Source: Chlamydiota bacterium
GTDB lineage: Bacteria > Auribacterota > UBA3054 > B51-G9
Direction: 5' to 3'
Assembly (NCBI GenBank): GCA_003648225.1
Contig: QMOL01000185.1
Location: forward strand, 1-6,205
Length of the DNA stretch: 6,205 nt
Below, piece by piece: positions 1 to 6,205 of the stretch. The position numbers and the translations under genes are program-made. The notes under the pieces were generated by a model. The model saw only the letters and a program-made list of their open reading frames with translations. It was not told the DNA's origin and did not search any database. Position 1 is the stretch's first letter. Each line of letters opens with the position of its first letter.

Positions 1-1344
1 GAGTTGTCTTAGCAGATGCATGAGTTTATTTTTTGAATTTGCGATAGAAGAATTTTTAGTATTTTCAAGCGCGCGACATTGCATTTCGATATTTTTTCTT
101 CTTTGCTTAAGCTGCACAGCAAATATTTTTTCCGCTGAATAAAGAATATTTAATGACGAAGAAAAGCGCAAACGAAATCCGGATACCTGTTCCTTAAATG
201 AATAACTTAATGTATTTGAAAATTCATCAACTCGTTGACGATACATATCAATTAGCCGTCGCGGTTCGCGAAAAACATAACTCGTTTTGGCACGTACAAC
301 ACGGTTTCGATAATCATCAAGAATATAATCAAGATTTGCCGTCAACCGACGCTGCAAATCAATAATTTGTGAAAGCCATTCTTCCCGGGGCGTAACAACA
401 ATTTCTGCGGCGGCACTTGGTGTTGGCGCTCTTTTATCGGCTGCAAAGTCAGCGATTGTCCAATCAATTTCATGTCCCACAGCTGAAATTATCGGAAGTT
501 CCGACCGTGCAATCGCTCTTGCAACAATTTCTTCATTAAAGCACCAAAGATCTTCCATACTTCCACCGCCTCTGCCGATGATAAGAACATCAAAATCCAC
601 CGCACCGCATTTCTTAGCTTCATTACATTCATCAATCGCGCGGGCGATTTTTCCAGCTGCACCGAGCCCCTGAACAGGCGCGGGATTTAAGACTAATCTG
701 CAATTCGGGAATCTTCTGAAAAGTACATTTTTAATATCATGAAATGCGGCTCCGCTGTCTGAAGTAACCACGCCGATAATTTTTGGAAAAGCCGGCAGTT
801 CTTTTTTTCTTGATTTATCAAAAAGGCCTTCAAGCGATAATTTCTTTTTCAGCTGTTCAAAAGCAATTTGCATCGCACCGATTCCGCTCGGCGACATTTT
901 TTCACAAACGATTTGATATTTCCCCTGCGGCTCGTAAATTTTCACATTGCCGGTAATTACAACCATCATCCCGTTTTCCGGCTTAAATTTCAAACGACTG
1001 TTTGCGCCGCGAAACATAACAGCCGGGATCTGACTATTTTTATCTTTAAGTGTAAAATAATAATGACCTGAGTTATGGTCTTTAAAAGTGCTTATTTCAC
1101 CTTCAACCCAGACATTTGTAAAATTACTTTCTATTTGTCGACGGATTTGACGTGTGAGCGCGGAAACCGACATTGGTTTTCTGCACTCCTGAGATTGACT
1201 TTCAGATTTTTCCAAAGAAGAAAAAGCATTTTGAGACGCAAACGCATCCGCAAGAACATTCTTCTTCCGTGTGGATTTTCTTTTCATTTTCGGTTTTGAT
1301 TCCGAGAAATCAAACAATTCGCCTAAATAATTATCAGTGGTCAT
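1..1344 (-). CDS. xseA: Exodeoxyribonuclease VII large subunit (partial, 3' end beyond the left edge)
   Basis: This is the large, catalytic subunit of exonuclease VII, a cytoplasmic metal-independent nuclease that degrades single-stranded DNA from both ends together with XseB. The frame is open for 448 codons from ATG at 1344 to base 1 with no stop. An OB-fold DNA-binding domain spans about residues 58-155 (SVSALTRQIRRQIE, NVWVEGEIS, GHYYFTLKD). The catalytic domain follows: GVVTSDSGAAFHDI (191-204), IIGRGGGSMEDLWCFNEE (255-272) and ISAVGHEIDWTIADF (286-300). D203, R258, H291 and D294 align with E. coli D155, R205, H238 and D241, known to be needed for activity. Residues from about 325 onward form the start of the long coiled-coil region. 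The first 57 residues are an extra, basic and Ser-rich extension relative to the usual family start. The ATG at 1344 has no Shine-Dalgarno sequence, so the internal ATG at 1173 is an alternative start. It lies 24 bases after the large secreted-protein gene. The family call is near certain; the start is not. Confidence 0.96.
   Translation of the reverse strand, partial: MTTDNYLGELFDFSESKPKMKRKSTRKKNVLADAFASQNAFSSLEKSESQSQECRKPMSVSALTRQIRRQIESNFTNVWVEGEISTFKDHNSGHYYFTLKDKNSQIPAVMFRGANSRLKFKPENGMMVVITGNVKIYEPQGKYQIVCEKMSPSGIGAMQIAFEQLKKKLSLEGLFDKSRKKELPAFPKIIGVVTSDSGAAFHDIKNVLFRRFPNCRLVLNPAPVQGLGAAGKIARAIDECNEAKKCGAVDFDVLIIGRGGGSMEDLWCFNEEIVARAIARSELPIISAVGHEIDWTIADFAADKRAPTPSAAAEIVVTPREEWLSQIIDLQRRLTANLDYILDDYRNRVVRAKTSYVFREPRRLIDMYRQRVDEFSNTLSYSFKEQVSGFRLRFSSSLNILYSAEKIFAVQLKQRRKNIEMQCRALENTKNSSIANSKNKLMHLLRQL
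1186..1190 (-). promoter_or_regulatory. Possible Shine-Dalgarno for an internal xseA start at 1173
   Basis: On the minus strand AGGAG lies 12 bases before an in-frame ATG (1171-1173, Met58). Translation from there would begin MSVSALTRQ, which is where most XseA proteins begin. The spacing is longer than ideal. The upstream ATG at 1344 is preceded only by AT-rich sequence without a GGAGG-like element, whereas the neighbouring large gene has a perfect one. This site could therefore be the true start or a second start. Confidence 0.35.
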
Positions 1345-1362
1345 TTTATAAATGAGGTAAAA

Positions 1363-1394
1363 TTAAATTCAAAAATTAATTTTTTTGAATTTAA
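1363..1394 (-). terminator. AT-rich stem-loop over the stop codon of the large gene
   Basis: Bases 1363-1375 and 1382-1394 form a perfect 13-base inverted repeat (TTAAATTCAAAAA) around a 6-base loop. The TGA stop of the large gene (1369-1371) lies inside the 3' arm of the transcript. In the transcript the stem is followed by UUUUACC. With a single G-C pair the stem is weak, so it may be a leaky terminator, an attenuator before xseA, a 3'-end protector, or a chance product of AT-rich sequence. Confidence 0.25.
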
Positions 1395-4300
1395 AAATAA
1401 GTAGTAAAAAAGAAAAAGCAAAAATTAATCCATAAGGCTCCGGTAAAAGATAATCACCTCTTAAACTCAAAGCAAAAGCACTTTTACTCGGATCATTGCA
1501 AGGCAACGCCAGAAAAGCCCGGTTTCTCCCTGTGAACCCCGGGTCAAAAACAATTCTTACAGTTCCTGTTTCTCCCGGTTTTAAAACAGCAAAGCTTAAG
1601 AAATCATTTTCAATGGAGAAAGCAGAAGCATTTAGTCCGTCAATAAATATTGACCCGATATGCAGATTTTGTCCGCCGTAATTAAAAACTTTCGCAACAA
1701 GCCCGGTTGGAATAGAATCATCATCTTGATAACTAAAATCAATTATTCCTGCTTTGACTCCACCAATCTTAGGAGGGAAAATAGTTGAGCAAGCAATAGA
1801 ACAAGAGGTATCACCGGGTGAACTATCTTCAGGAATCATAGAAATCAGTTCGGCGGTAAAAGAGTAAGAACCGTATTGAATTGGAGTTAAAGTAACAGCG
1901 TGATACAGCGTCATTTGATCAGTTATATTTGTCCATTCGGGAGTAGCTAAAACTATCGTGGAATTATCCGGAGATGTCATTGAAATTCTCGCTCTGATGT
2001 ATGATGCCCCTCCCTGCGCACGTGAATTAAAGACAACAGTAAGAGGTAAATTAGTTATAACAGTTGTACATTGACCGGCATAAGGTCCGATATTCCCGCT
2101 ACACAGATAAAGGTTATTAGATACAAGTTTGTAATCTACAGCGGTCGAAACGTGAACATTAACAGTTTCCGCGGACGCTTTCCCGGCTGAATTAATAGCG
2201 TTACAAATAATATCATGAGTTCCTACAGAAAGAAAAGAAGAAGTTTGGATTGTATTTCCGATATTTCCATCAATAGAAGAGTACCAACTGATTGAAGTGT
2301 TAGTATCACCATCGGGGTGAAAAACATTTGCGGATAGATTCCAAACAGTCGAAGTGGTTCCTCTATCACCCTGAATTGGTGAATTTATTTTAACTGATGG
2401 CTTATGTTTAGCAATAGAAAAATCGGAAAAAGTTTCACCGTGAGAAGAAAAGCCGTCAGAGCTGATAACTTTCAATATCACGTTGGTACCTGCGGAAATT
2501 GAGTCATAGTCAAGATCAACTTTATTGTCGGTTATAATATAAGATTGCGGTTCCCAAGTTTGTCCGGAATCAAAACTGGCCCATACTGAATACCTTAATG
2601 GCTGAACAGGCGCACCGTAATTTTCTTTAACTGCGGGATTACTGCTCCATTCAAATGAAAAATCAGCATTAATCTTTTCACCTTCAGTTGGAGAAATAAT
2701 ATCTGAATGAATTTCCCCGCCGGCAGCACTTTCCCATATTGGTTGATTGTAAGTTGGTGATATGGGATGATTTCCTTGTTTATCAGTAATTATATATCTT
2801 ACTGCTGAATCAGGAATATCAAAAGTACGATACCAATTACCCTTCACCCATTCGGAATAGTAATCCCCCAGCACAGCGTTCTCGCTTCCGGAATAGAAAG
2901 TTTCCGAATAAACACACCTGCCCGTATAATCAAAAGCTTCAAACAGATATTGAAAATCACTGAAAGACGAGAAAGTAGGTCCTTCTTCAATTTGAGTAGA
3001 ATAATCGGTAATATCCATAATATCGAATGACCAAGGCAAAAGATAATTATATATGTAACTGCCTGAACCCGTGCGGGCAGTTTTCCCTGTAACATAAATC
3101 CGTCTGTAATTCGGTTCGGGCGGTGCATTAATCTTTGTTTTTGCAATAGAGGAATTTAAAACATTTATAAATCCATTGCAAAATTTTACAGAAGTATCTA
3201 AAATAGGCCAAAAGTCGCCCATGCTGTTTTTGGGTTTTGCCCCCATCACATCAAAGTAATTTTCATTTGTATACCAATACACATTAGAAGACGGAAAATG
3301 TCGAATGCGTCTTTGCCCATTAACTTTACCACCTATAAATCCCGGCAATTGGATATGTTCAGGTACAAAAGCTGTAAAACCAATATCTTTCAATCCAAAT
3401 TTAGGATACTTATCATACTGTTCTTTAGAAGTCCACAAACCGATAGCGTGTCCGAACTCATGCAATAAGGCATCAGGGTTACCGTCCGTAAAGAGAATTT
3501 TCCGGTTAAGGCGAACACTTGCGCCGTCAACTCCGCTATTCAAAAGAACATTATCAGCGAATTGAATAATCGTATAGTCCGACAATATTTTTTTTCCTGA
3601 AATTAAATCACAACATTTTATAAATGCTCGCCCGGAACTGATTTCCAAAGCAATATCGTTAAGTAAATAAGTTAGCGATAACGATGCGAGTGCACCATAA
3701 TAATTGAATGGTTTCCGCATATATCTGATATTGATATTTTTTAACGGCATCGCAACCTTAGCACTCATGGTCTCAGCAAATTTCTTTGCAAAAGGTGCTG
3801 GTGCAGGTGTTCCTCCCGGATATCCGTAAGCGTGTAATTTTACCGGAACGATGTTCAACTCAAGTTTTCTTTTATATTGATTTCTACAATAAATTGATTT
3901 AGATATCAACCAAGTAAAATTTGTAGTTCCCGGGAGTTTGTAATATATCCCGACATTATTATTATTAGTATAAAAAGGCGGTAAAATAAAATTTAAAGTA
4001 TTTTGCGCTATTTTTTGCCGCGTGTCGCTAAGATTAGAATAATCACGACGAATAGTCGCTGATTTACCACACGTCGGATATACAAACCGGCCGTTAGGAT
4101 AAAAGCCATCGTAATAAGCACGGAACTCAACTCCGGAAAGTTCTTTCCTATTAACTCCTACATCTATTATAAAGGCTGTTTCTCTGCCTTGTATTACCGA
4201 AAAATCGTATTGAGGATATAAAACATCATTATGCGGAATTATTCCCTGACCATAACCTTTGGCAAGTGTCCACAAATGTATCGGCATGTTTTCTTCATCC

Positions 4301-5790
4301 CGTTCAGGGCCTTTGACCTGCGGCTTATCCATTATCATTTTATCACCTTTATCAATAGCACTTCCACGCGATTCAAAAAAATTATATTCTCGTGAAGTGT
4401 ACGAAGGCGGTCCGGCAGGATCACCATAATAATTTGATGGAATTCGCATAACTATATTCGACAAAGGAGCTGTTCCGGAAAATCGAAATGCTGTTGCATA
4501 CATAAAACCGCTATTTTCAAAGATAGGCAATCGCTCATTGGCATTATTTATTCCAATGTTCGTATCATAATAAAAACGGCAATTATTAAATTTAGAATAA
4601 CTTGGCGCAATAATATTGACAACACATCCGAAATCACAACTATCAAAAAGCGTATCTTTTGTACATAGGGTATTATAGATATTAAGAGTTTTAAAAAAAT
4701 CACCTCCCATAAAATCACATCCGTAAAACGATAATTCTGATGTCGCATTAATCAAACTGTCCAACGATGTAACATCCAAAAAATTACAATTATAAAAGTC
4801 ACCTTTGCTAATATTGATTATTTCGACTGTTTTATTCGTTGTTGCGGTTAACGAACATTCACCTTTTGGATCGTTAATGTTCAAATTATGAATATATCCG
4901 CCTTGCGATGTTAATTTTGCAGAATCTTTCAATAAAATATCAGAAGCTAAAACACAATTATTTATTGTTAGTTCTGAATTAGTAGTTGCTAAACATTGAC
5001 CGAGCACAGTTGAATTGTTCAATTCTACTTTTGCGCAATAGCCGGTTATTAAAATATGATTAAACTCTGAATCATAAGCTGTTACATCTGCATTTTGCCC
5101 GCAAATAAGACCTTTCCAGTGGTTTTTAAGATCTGACAATTCAAGTTCAGAATAAGCACAAATTAAAATATTACTTCCGTTATTAAGAACTGACCCGGCA
5201 CTCCCATTATGAAAATAATAATTTGCATATACACAACCATCTAAGTTTTGCGGACTGTAAATATGATATTCAACCAGATCAGGATAAGTATAAGTTACAT
5301 CTTTGGTTACTTCAATTGCTCCACTAACAACAAACTGTTTTATTGCCCAGCCTGAATTATCAATACCACATTTTTTTAAAGAAAGAGAAATTCCGGTTGG
5401 AATAGTTACCGCTCCATCGCCAATCAAAAATGGAGTTGACTGATCAACCGTCTCGTTAAAAAGCATGTGCCCCCATAGCACATTTTTCTGAAAATTATAA
5501 GCCGGAGCAGTAGCTAAAGTTACCCATCCGGCAAGGTTTGTTCCAAGTTCAAAACGATAATCGCCTTTATTTCCCGGAATATATCTGTAGATTCCATTAC
5601 CTGCATCGACCTGCATAATAGACGTTAGTTTATGATAAGTTTCCGCAAGGTAAACCGGATCGCTATGAGAATCAACATGATATTTCAAGTGAATGCTATC
5701 GGGCCCGACAAATGAGATTGATATTTCATCATTTGCAGAAATAAAACTTGTAATGAACAGACAGACAACAACAGCGGAAAACTTTTTCAT
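1369..5790 (-). CDS. Giant secreted beta-helix / zinc metallopeptidase / Ig-like mosaic protein with PEP-CTERM tail
   Basis: I recognise domains here but no named gene; 1473 residues. Order: Sec signal peptide 1-19 (cut after SFISA); beta domain about 20-115; right-handed beta-helix about 120-440, with a VTIPTGISLSL entry strand, W-x-G-L-I (225-229) and F-x-x-C-x-F rungs; NYYGDPAGPP at 453-462 and GSAIDKGD at 476-483, motifs often found at the end of bacterial beta-helices; a beta domain with VIQGRETAF (532-540); LNIVPVKLHAYG (645-656) leading into a metallopeptidase with LLHEFGHAIGLW (775-786) and a probable Met-turn DVMG (847-850); an FN3-like domain with YSVWASFDSGQTW (1067-1079); an Ig-like domain about 1131-1216; a beta domain about 1217-1338; a Hydin/choice-of-anchor-D-like domain about 1342-1445; and PEP plus hydrophobic tail 1450-1473. 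The start is fixed by GGAGG five bases upstream and by the signal peptide. The protein should be exported, its tail cleaved by an exosortase, and act at or outside the envelope. Peptidase activity is likely but its substrate is unknown. Confidence 0.93.
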   Translation of the reverse strand: MKKFSAVVVCLFITSFISANDEISISFVGPDSIHLKYHVDSHSDPVYLAETYHKLTSIMQVDAGNGIYRYIPGNKGDYRFELGTNLAGWVTLATAPAYNFQKNVLWGHMLFNETVDQSTPFLIGDGAVTIPTGISLSLKKCGIDNSGWAIKQFVVSGAIEVTKDVTYTYPDLVEYHIYSPQNLDGCVYANYYFHNGSAGSVLNNGSNILICAYSELELSDLKNHWKGLICGQNADVTAYDSEFNHILITGYCAKVELNNSTVLGQCLATTNSELTINNCVLASDILLKDSAKLTSQGGYIHNLNINDPKGECSLTATTNKTVEIINISKGDFYNCNFLDVTSLDSLINATSELSFYGCDFMGGDFFKTLNIYNTLCTKDTLFDSCDFGCVVNIIAPSYSKFNNCRFYYDTNIGINNANERLPIFENSGFMYATAFRFSGTAPLSNIVMRIPSNYYGDPAGPPSYTSREYNFFESRGSAIDKGDKMIMDKPQVKGPERDEENMPIHLWTLAKGYGQGIIPHNDVLYPQYDFSVIQGRETAFIIDVGVNRKELSGVEFRAYYDGFYPNGRFVYPTCGKSATIRRDYSNLSDTRQKIAQNTLNFILPPFYTNNNNVGIYYKLPGTTNFTWLISKSIYCRNQYKRKLELNIVPVKLHAYGYPGGTPAPAPFAKKFAETMSAKVAMPLKNINIRYMRKPFNYYGALASLSLTYLLNDIALEISSGRAFIKCCDLISGKKILSDYTIIQFADNVLLNSGVDGASVRLNRKILFTDGNPDALLHEFGHAIGLWTSKEQYDKYPKFGLKDIGFTAFVPEHIQLPGFIGGKVNGQRRIRHFPSSNVYWYTNENYFDVMGAKPKNSMGDFWPILDTSVKFCNGFINVLNSSIAKTKINAPPEPNYRRIYVTGKTARTGSGSYIYNYLLPWSFDIMDITDYSTQIEEGPTFSSFSDFQYLFEAFDYTGRCVYSETFYSGSENAVLGDYYSEWVKGNWYRTFDIPDSAVRYIITDKQGNHPISPTYNQPIWESAAGGEIHSDIISPTEGEKINADFSFEWSSNPAVKENYGAPVQPLRYSVWASFDSGQTWEPQSYIITDNKVDLDYDSISAGTNVILKVISSDGFSSHGETFSDFSIAKHKPSVKINSPIQGDRGTTSTVWNLSANVFHPDGDTNTSISWYSSIDGNIGNTIQTSSFLSVGTHDIICNAINSAGKASAETVNVHVSTAVDYKLVSNNLYLCSGNIGPYAGQCTTVITNLPLTVVFNSRAQGGASYIRARISMTSPDNSTIVLATPEWTNITDQMTLYHAVTLTPIQYGSYSFTAELISMIPEDSSPGDTSCSIACSTIFPPKIGGVKAGIIDFSYQDDDSIPTGLVAKVFNYGGQNLHIGSIFIDGLNASAFSIENDFLSFAVLKPGETGTVRIVFDPGFTGRNRAFLALPCNDPSKSAFALSLRGDYLLPEPYGLIFAFSFLLLIFKFKKINF
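1372..1443 (-). other. PEP-CTERM-like sorting signal (residues 1450-1473)
   Basis: The C-terminus has Pro-Glu-Pro at 1450-1452, then a hydrophobic segment of about 14 residues (1453-1466, rich in F, L and I) and a basic tail K-F-K-K. This is the three-part plan of PEP-CTERM signals cut by an exosortase in exopolysaccharide-producing Gram-negative bacteria. The Lys-based tail and bulky Phe/Leu segment, rather than an Arg cluster and Gly/Ala-rich helix, fit variants from the Lentisphaerota/Verrucomicrobia group. No exosortase gene lies in the window. Confidence 0.8.
1456..2703 (-). other. C-terminal beta-sandwich array: FN3-like, Ig-like, beta and Hydin/choice-of-anchor-D-like domains
   Basis: The first domain (about 1030-1128) has S-P-T-E-G near its start, the strand Y-S-V-W-A-S-F-D-S-G-Q-T-W (1067-1079) and ends in V-I-S-S-D-G-F, the pattern of FN3-like domains that follow secreted metallopeptidases. 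The second (1131-1216) has I-N-S-P, H-P-D-G-D, I-S-W-Y-S-S-I-D-G and L-S-V-G-T-H-D-I-I-C, typical of PKD/Ig-like domains. About 1217-1338 is a further beta domain I cannot name. The last (about 1342-1445) has F-N-Y-G-G-Q-N-L-H-I-G and L-K-P-G-E-T-G-T-V-R-I-V-F-D-P, the signature of Hydin/ASPM or choice-of-anchor-D domains. They probably act as spacers or binding modules. Confidence 0.75.
3181..3873 (-). other. Zinc metallopeptidase domain, HEFGHxxG with Met-turn (residues about 640-870)
   Basis: H777-E-F-G-H781-x-x-G784 gives two histidine zinc ligands, the general base E778 and the metzincin glycine. The position of the usual third ligand (787) is Thr. A probable Met-turn, N-E-N-Y-F-D-V-M849-G, follows 68 residues after H781. 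Between them H812, H831, E790, D793 and E811 could bind zinc. H831 lies 18 residues before M849 and suits a metzincin with an insertion, as in leishmanolysin (M8). The preceding LNIVPVKLHAYG and INIRYMRKPF strands resemble the start of secreted bacterial metallopeptidase domains. Assignment to a particular peptidase family is uncertain. Confidence 0.75.
4471..5433 (-). other. Right-handed parallel beta-helix domain (residues about 120-440)
   Basis: Short strands rich in N, S, T and hydrophobic residues recur about every 18-27 residues. Examples start at LICAYSELEL (209), LICGQNADVT (228), YCAKVELNNS (251), QCLATTNSEL (265) and DILLKDSAKL (284). Late rungs share F-x-x-C-x-F: FYNCNF (332), FYGCDF (355), FDSCDF (382) and FNNCRF (401). 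H-W-K-G-L-I at 224-229 is like the W-x-G-I motif of bacterial beta-helices. The fold family includes polysaccharide lyases and adhesins. I see no convincing catalytic site, so binding or scaffolding is as likely as enzymatic activity. Confidence 0.8.
5734..5790 (-). other. Sec signal peptide of the large protein
   Basis: The protein begins with MKKF, followed by an uninterrupted hydrophobic core (SAVVVCLFITSF) and a small-residue cleavage site ISA before NDE. This is a typical type I Sec signal. Cys10 lies inside the hydrophobic core and is not in a lipobox, so a lipoprotein is unlikely. Confidence 0.88.
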
Positions 5791-5795
5791 AATAA

Positions 5796-5800
5796 CCTCC
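5796..5800 (-). promoter_or_regulatory. Shine-Dalgarno sequence of the large gene
   Basis: On the minus strand GGAGG sits five bases before the ATG at 5790. It fixes the start and shows that the organism uses Shine-Dalgarno initiation. It lies in the 23-base gap after the esterase stop codon. Confidence 0.85.
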
Positions 5801-5813
5801 GAGTTATTTGAAT

Positions 5814-6205
5814 TTACAACTGCCGCATAAACTCAAATATAAAATCTGTATGGCGCGGAATATTTTCGTGTCCAAAATCAGGATACACCATTAAAGCCTT
5901 TTCAGATTTAATTTTGTTATACGCGGCAAATTGTGTTGACGGCGGACAAATTGTATCCATAAGAGCAATTCCCATCATAACTTTTGCTTTTATTCTCGGA
6001 ACAAGGAATTGTATGTCTATATATCCTAATTTAGTGAAAATTTCATCCTCACGCAAATGCCGAGGGTCAAACATCCTGAAGAAAGTTTGAAGTTCCTGAT
6101 AAGCGTCTTTTGCAAGATCCATTTCCCATACTCTTTTATAATCTGAAAGAAATGGGAATACGGGAGCTGCCAATTTAATTTCCGGTACTAAAGACGCGCA
6201 GGCAA
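5814..6205 (-). CDS. CE7 family acetyl-xylan esterase / cephalosporin-C deacetylase (partial, 5' end beyond the right edge)
   Basis: This is the C-terminal 129 residues of an alpha/beta-hydrolase of carbohydrate esterase family 7, which removes acetyl groups from xylan, xylo-oligosaccharides and small acetylated molecules. Family hallmarks are visible: PVFPFLSDYKRVWEMD shortly after the catalytic-Ser region, then F-D-P-R-H-L, V-M-M-G-I-A-L-M-D-T-I-C-P-P-S-T with the catalytic Asp (codon 5955-5957), F-A-A-Y-N and Y-P-D-F-G-H-E with the catalytic His (codon 5868-5870). The nucleophile G-x-S-x-G motif lies just outside the window. The frame runs open to base 6205, starting A-C-A-S-L-V-P-E-I-K, so the TTG at 6173 is not a start. 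CE7 proteins are usually about 320 residues, so about 190 N-terminal residues are missing. It ends 23 bases before the large gene and is probably co-transcribed with it. CE7 enzymes are often cytoplasmic; export cannot be judged here. Confidence 0.93.
   Translation of the reverse strand, partial: ACASLVPEIKLAAPVFPFLSDYKRVWEMDLAKDAYQELQTFFRMFDPRHLREDEIFTKLGYIDIQFLVPRIKAKVMMGIALMDTICPPSTQFAAYNKIKSEKALMVYPDFGHENIPRHTDFIFEFMRQL

Noticed and set aside
868..1355. Three short plus-strand open frames
   Set aside because: They are antisense to the well-supported xseA frame and their products look like random translations.
1496..1681. A short plus-strand open frame, and another at 3305-3565
   Set aside because: Both are antisense to clearly coding parts of the large gene; the second lies opposite the HEFGH region.
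1703..1715. Shared word ggttggaatag at about 1705 and 5396
   Set aside because: Both encode IPTG-type peptides in different domains; one short match in 4.4 kb is best explained by chance.
2844..3146. A 100-codon open frame on the minus strand
   Set aside because: It lies wholly within the large secreted-protein gene in another frame and has no recognisable domain.
3955..3966. (ATT)4 microsatellite encoding four Asn (609-612)
   Set aside because: Too short to suggest phase variation; ordinary in AT-rich coding sequence.
5830..5850. TATATT-like -10 element upstream of the large gene
   Set aside because: No acceptable -35 at the right distance, and it lies within the esterase gene in AT-rich sequence where such words are common.
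6171..6173. TTG as start of the esterase
   Set aside because: The frame continues upstream with CE7-like residues (ACASLVPEIK) to the window edge, so the gene is truncated rather than short.

Overview
The window carries three genes, all on the minus strand and closely packed. In transcription order (right to left) they are: the 3' end of a carbohydrate-esterase family 7 (CE7, acetyl-xylan esterase / cephalosporin-C deacetylase type) gene cut by the right edge; a complete 1473-codon gene for a very large secreted mosaic protein; and an xseA gene (exonuclease VII large subunit) cut by the left edge. The gaps are only 23 and 24 bases, so a single transcript is plausible. I see no RNA gene, insertion sequence, CRISPR array or gene-free stretch longer than about 25 bases, and nothing of note on the plus strand.

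Organism: AT-rich bacterial DNA with a clear Shine-Dalgarno sequence (GGAGG) before the large gene, which argues against Bacteroidetes. The large protein ends in a PEP-CTERM-like sorting signal (LLPEP, hydrophobic segment, lysine-rich tail). A giant beta-helix protein with a PEP-CTERM end next to a CE7 esterase fits the Lentisphaerota/Kiritimatiellota/Verrucomicrobia group, perhaps from a gut or other polysaccharide-rich habitat. This is inference; the window has no phylogenetic marker beyond XseA.

The large protein is the main object of interest. Read from the N-terminus it has a Sec signal peptide, a beta domain, a right-handed beta-helix with a run of F-x-x-C-x-F rungs, an NYYGDPAGP motif that often closes such helices, a linker beta-domain, a zinc metallopeptidase region (HEFGH at 777-781, probable Met-turn at M849), two Ig/FN3-like domains, a further beta domain, a Hydin/choice-of-anchor-D-like domain and the PEP-CTERM tail. 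It looks like a surface-displayed or envelope-processed protease with a possible glycan-binding or structural beta-helix. The third zinc ligand is not in the usual metzincin position; H831 is the best candidate, which would give a leishmanolysin-like (M8) spacing.

The CE7 esterase would deacetylate glycans or small acetylated substrates, possibly on the same polysaccharide-protein material that the large protein meets. XseA is a housekeeping DNA-repair enzyme and probably belongs to the same transcript only by position. It carries an unusual basic N-terminal extension, and its start codon is uncertain.
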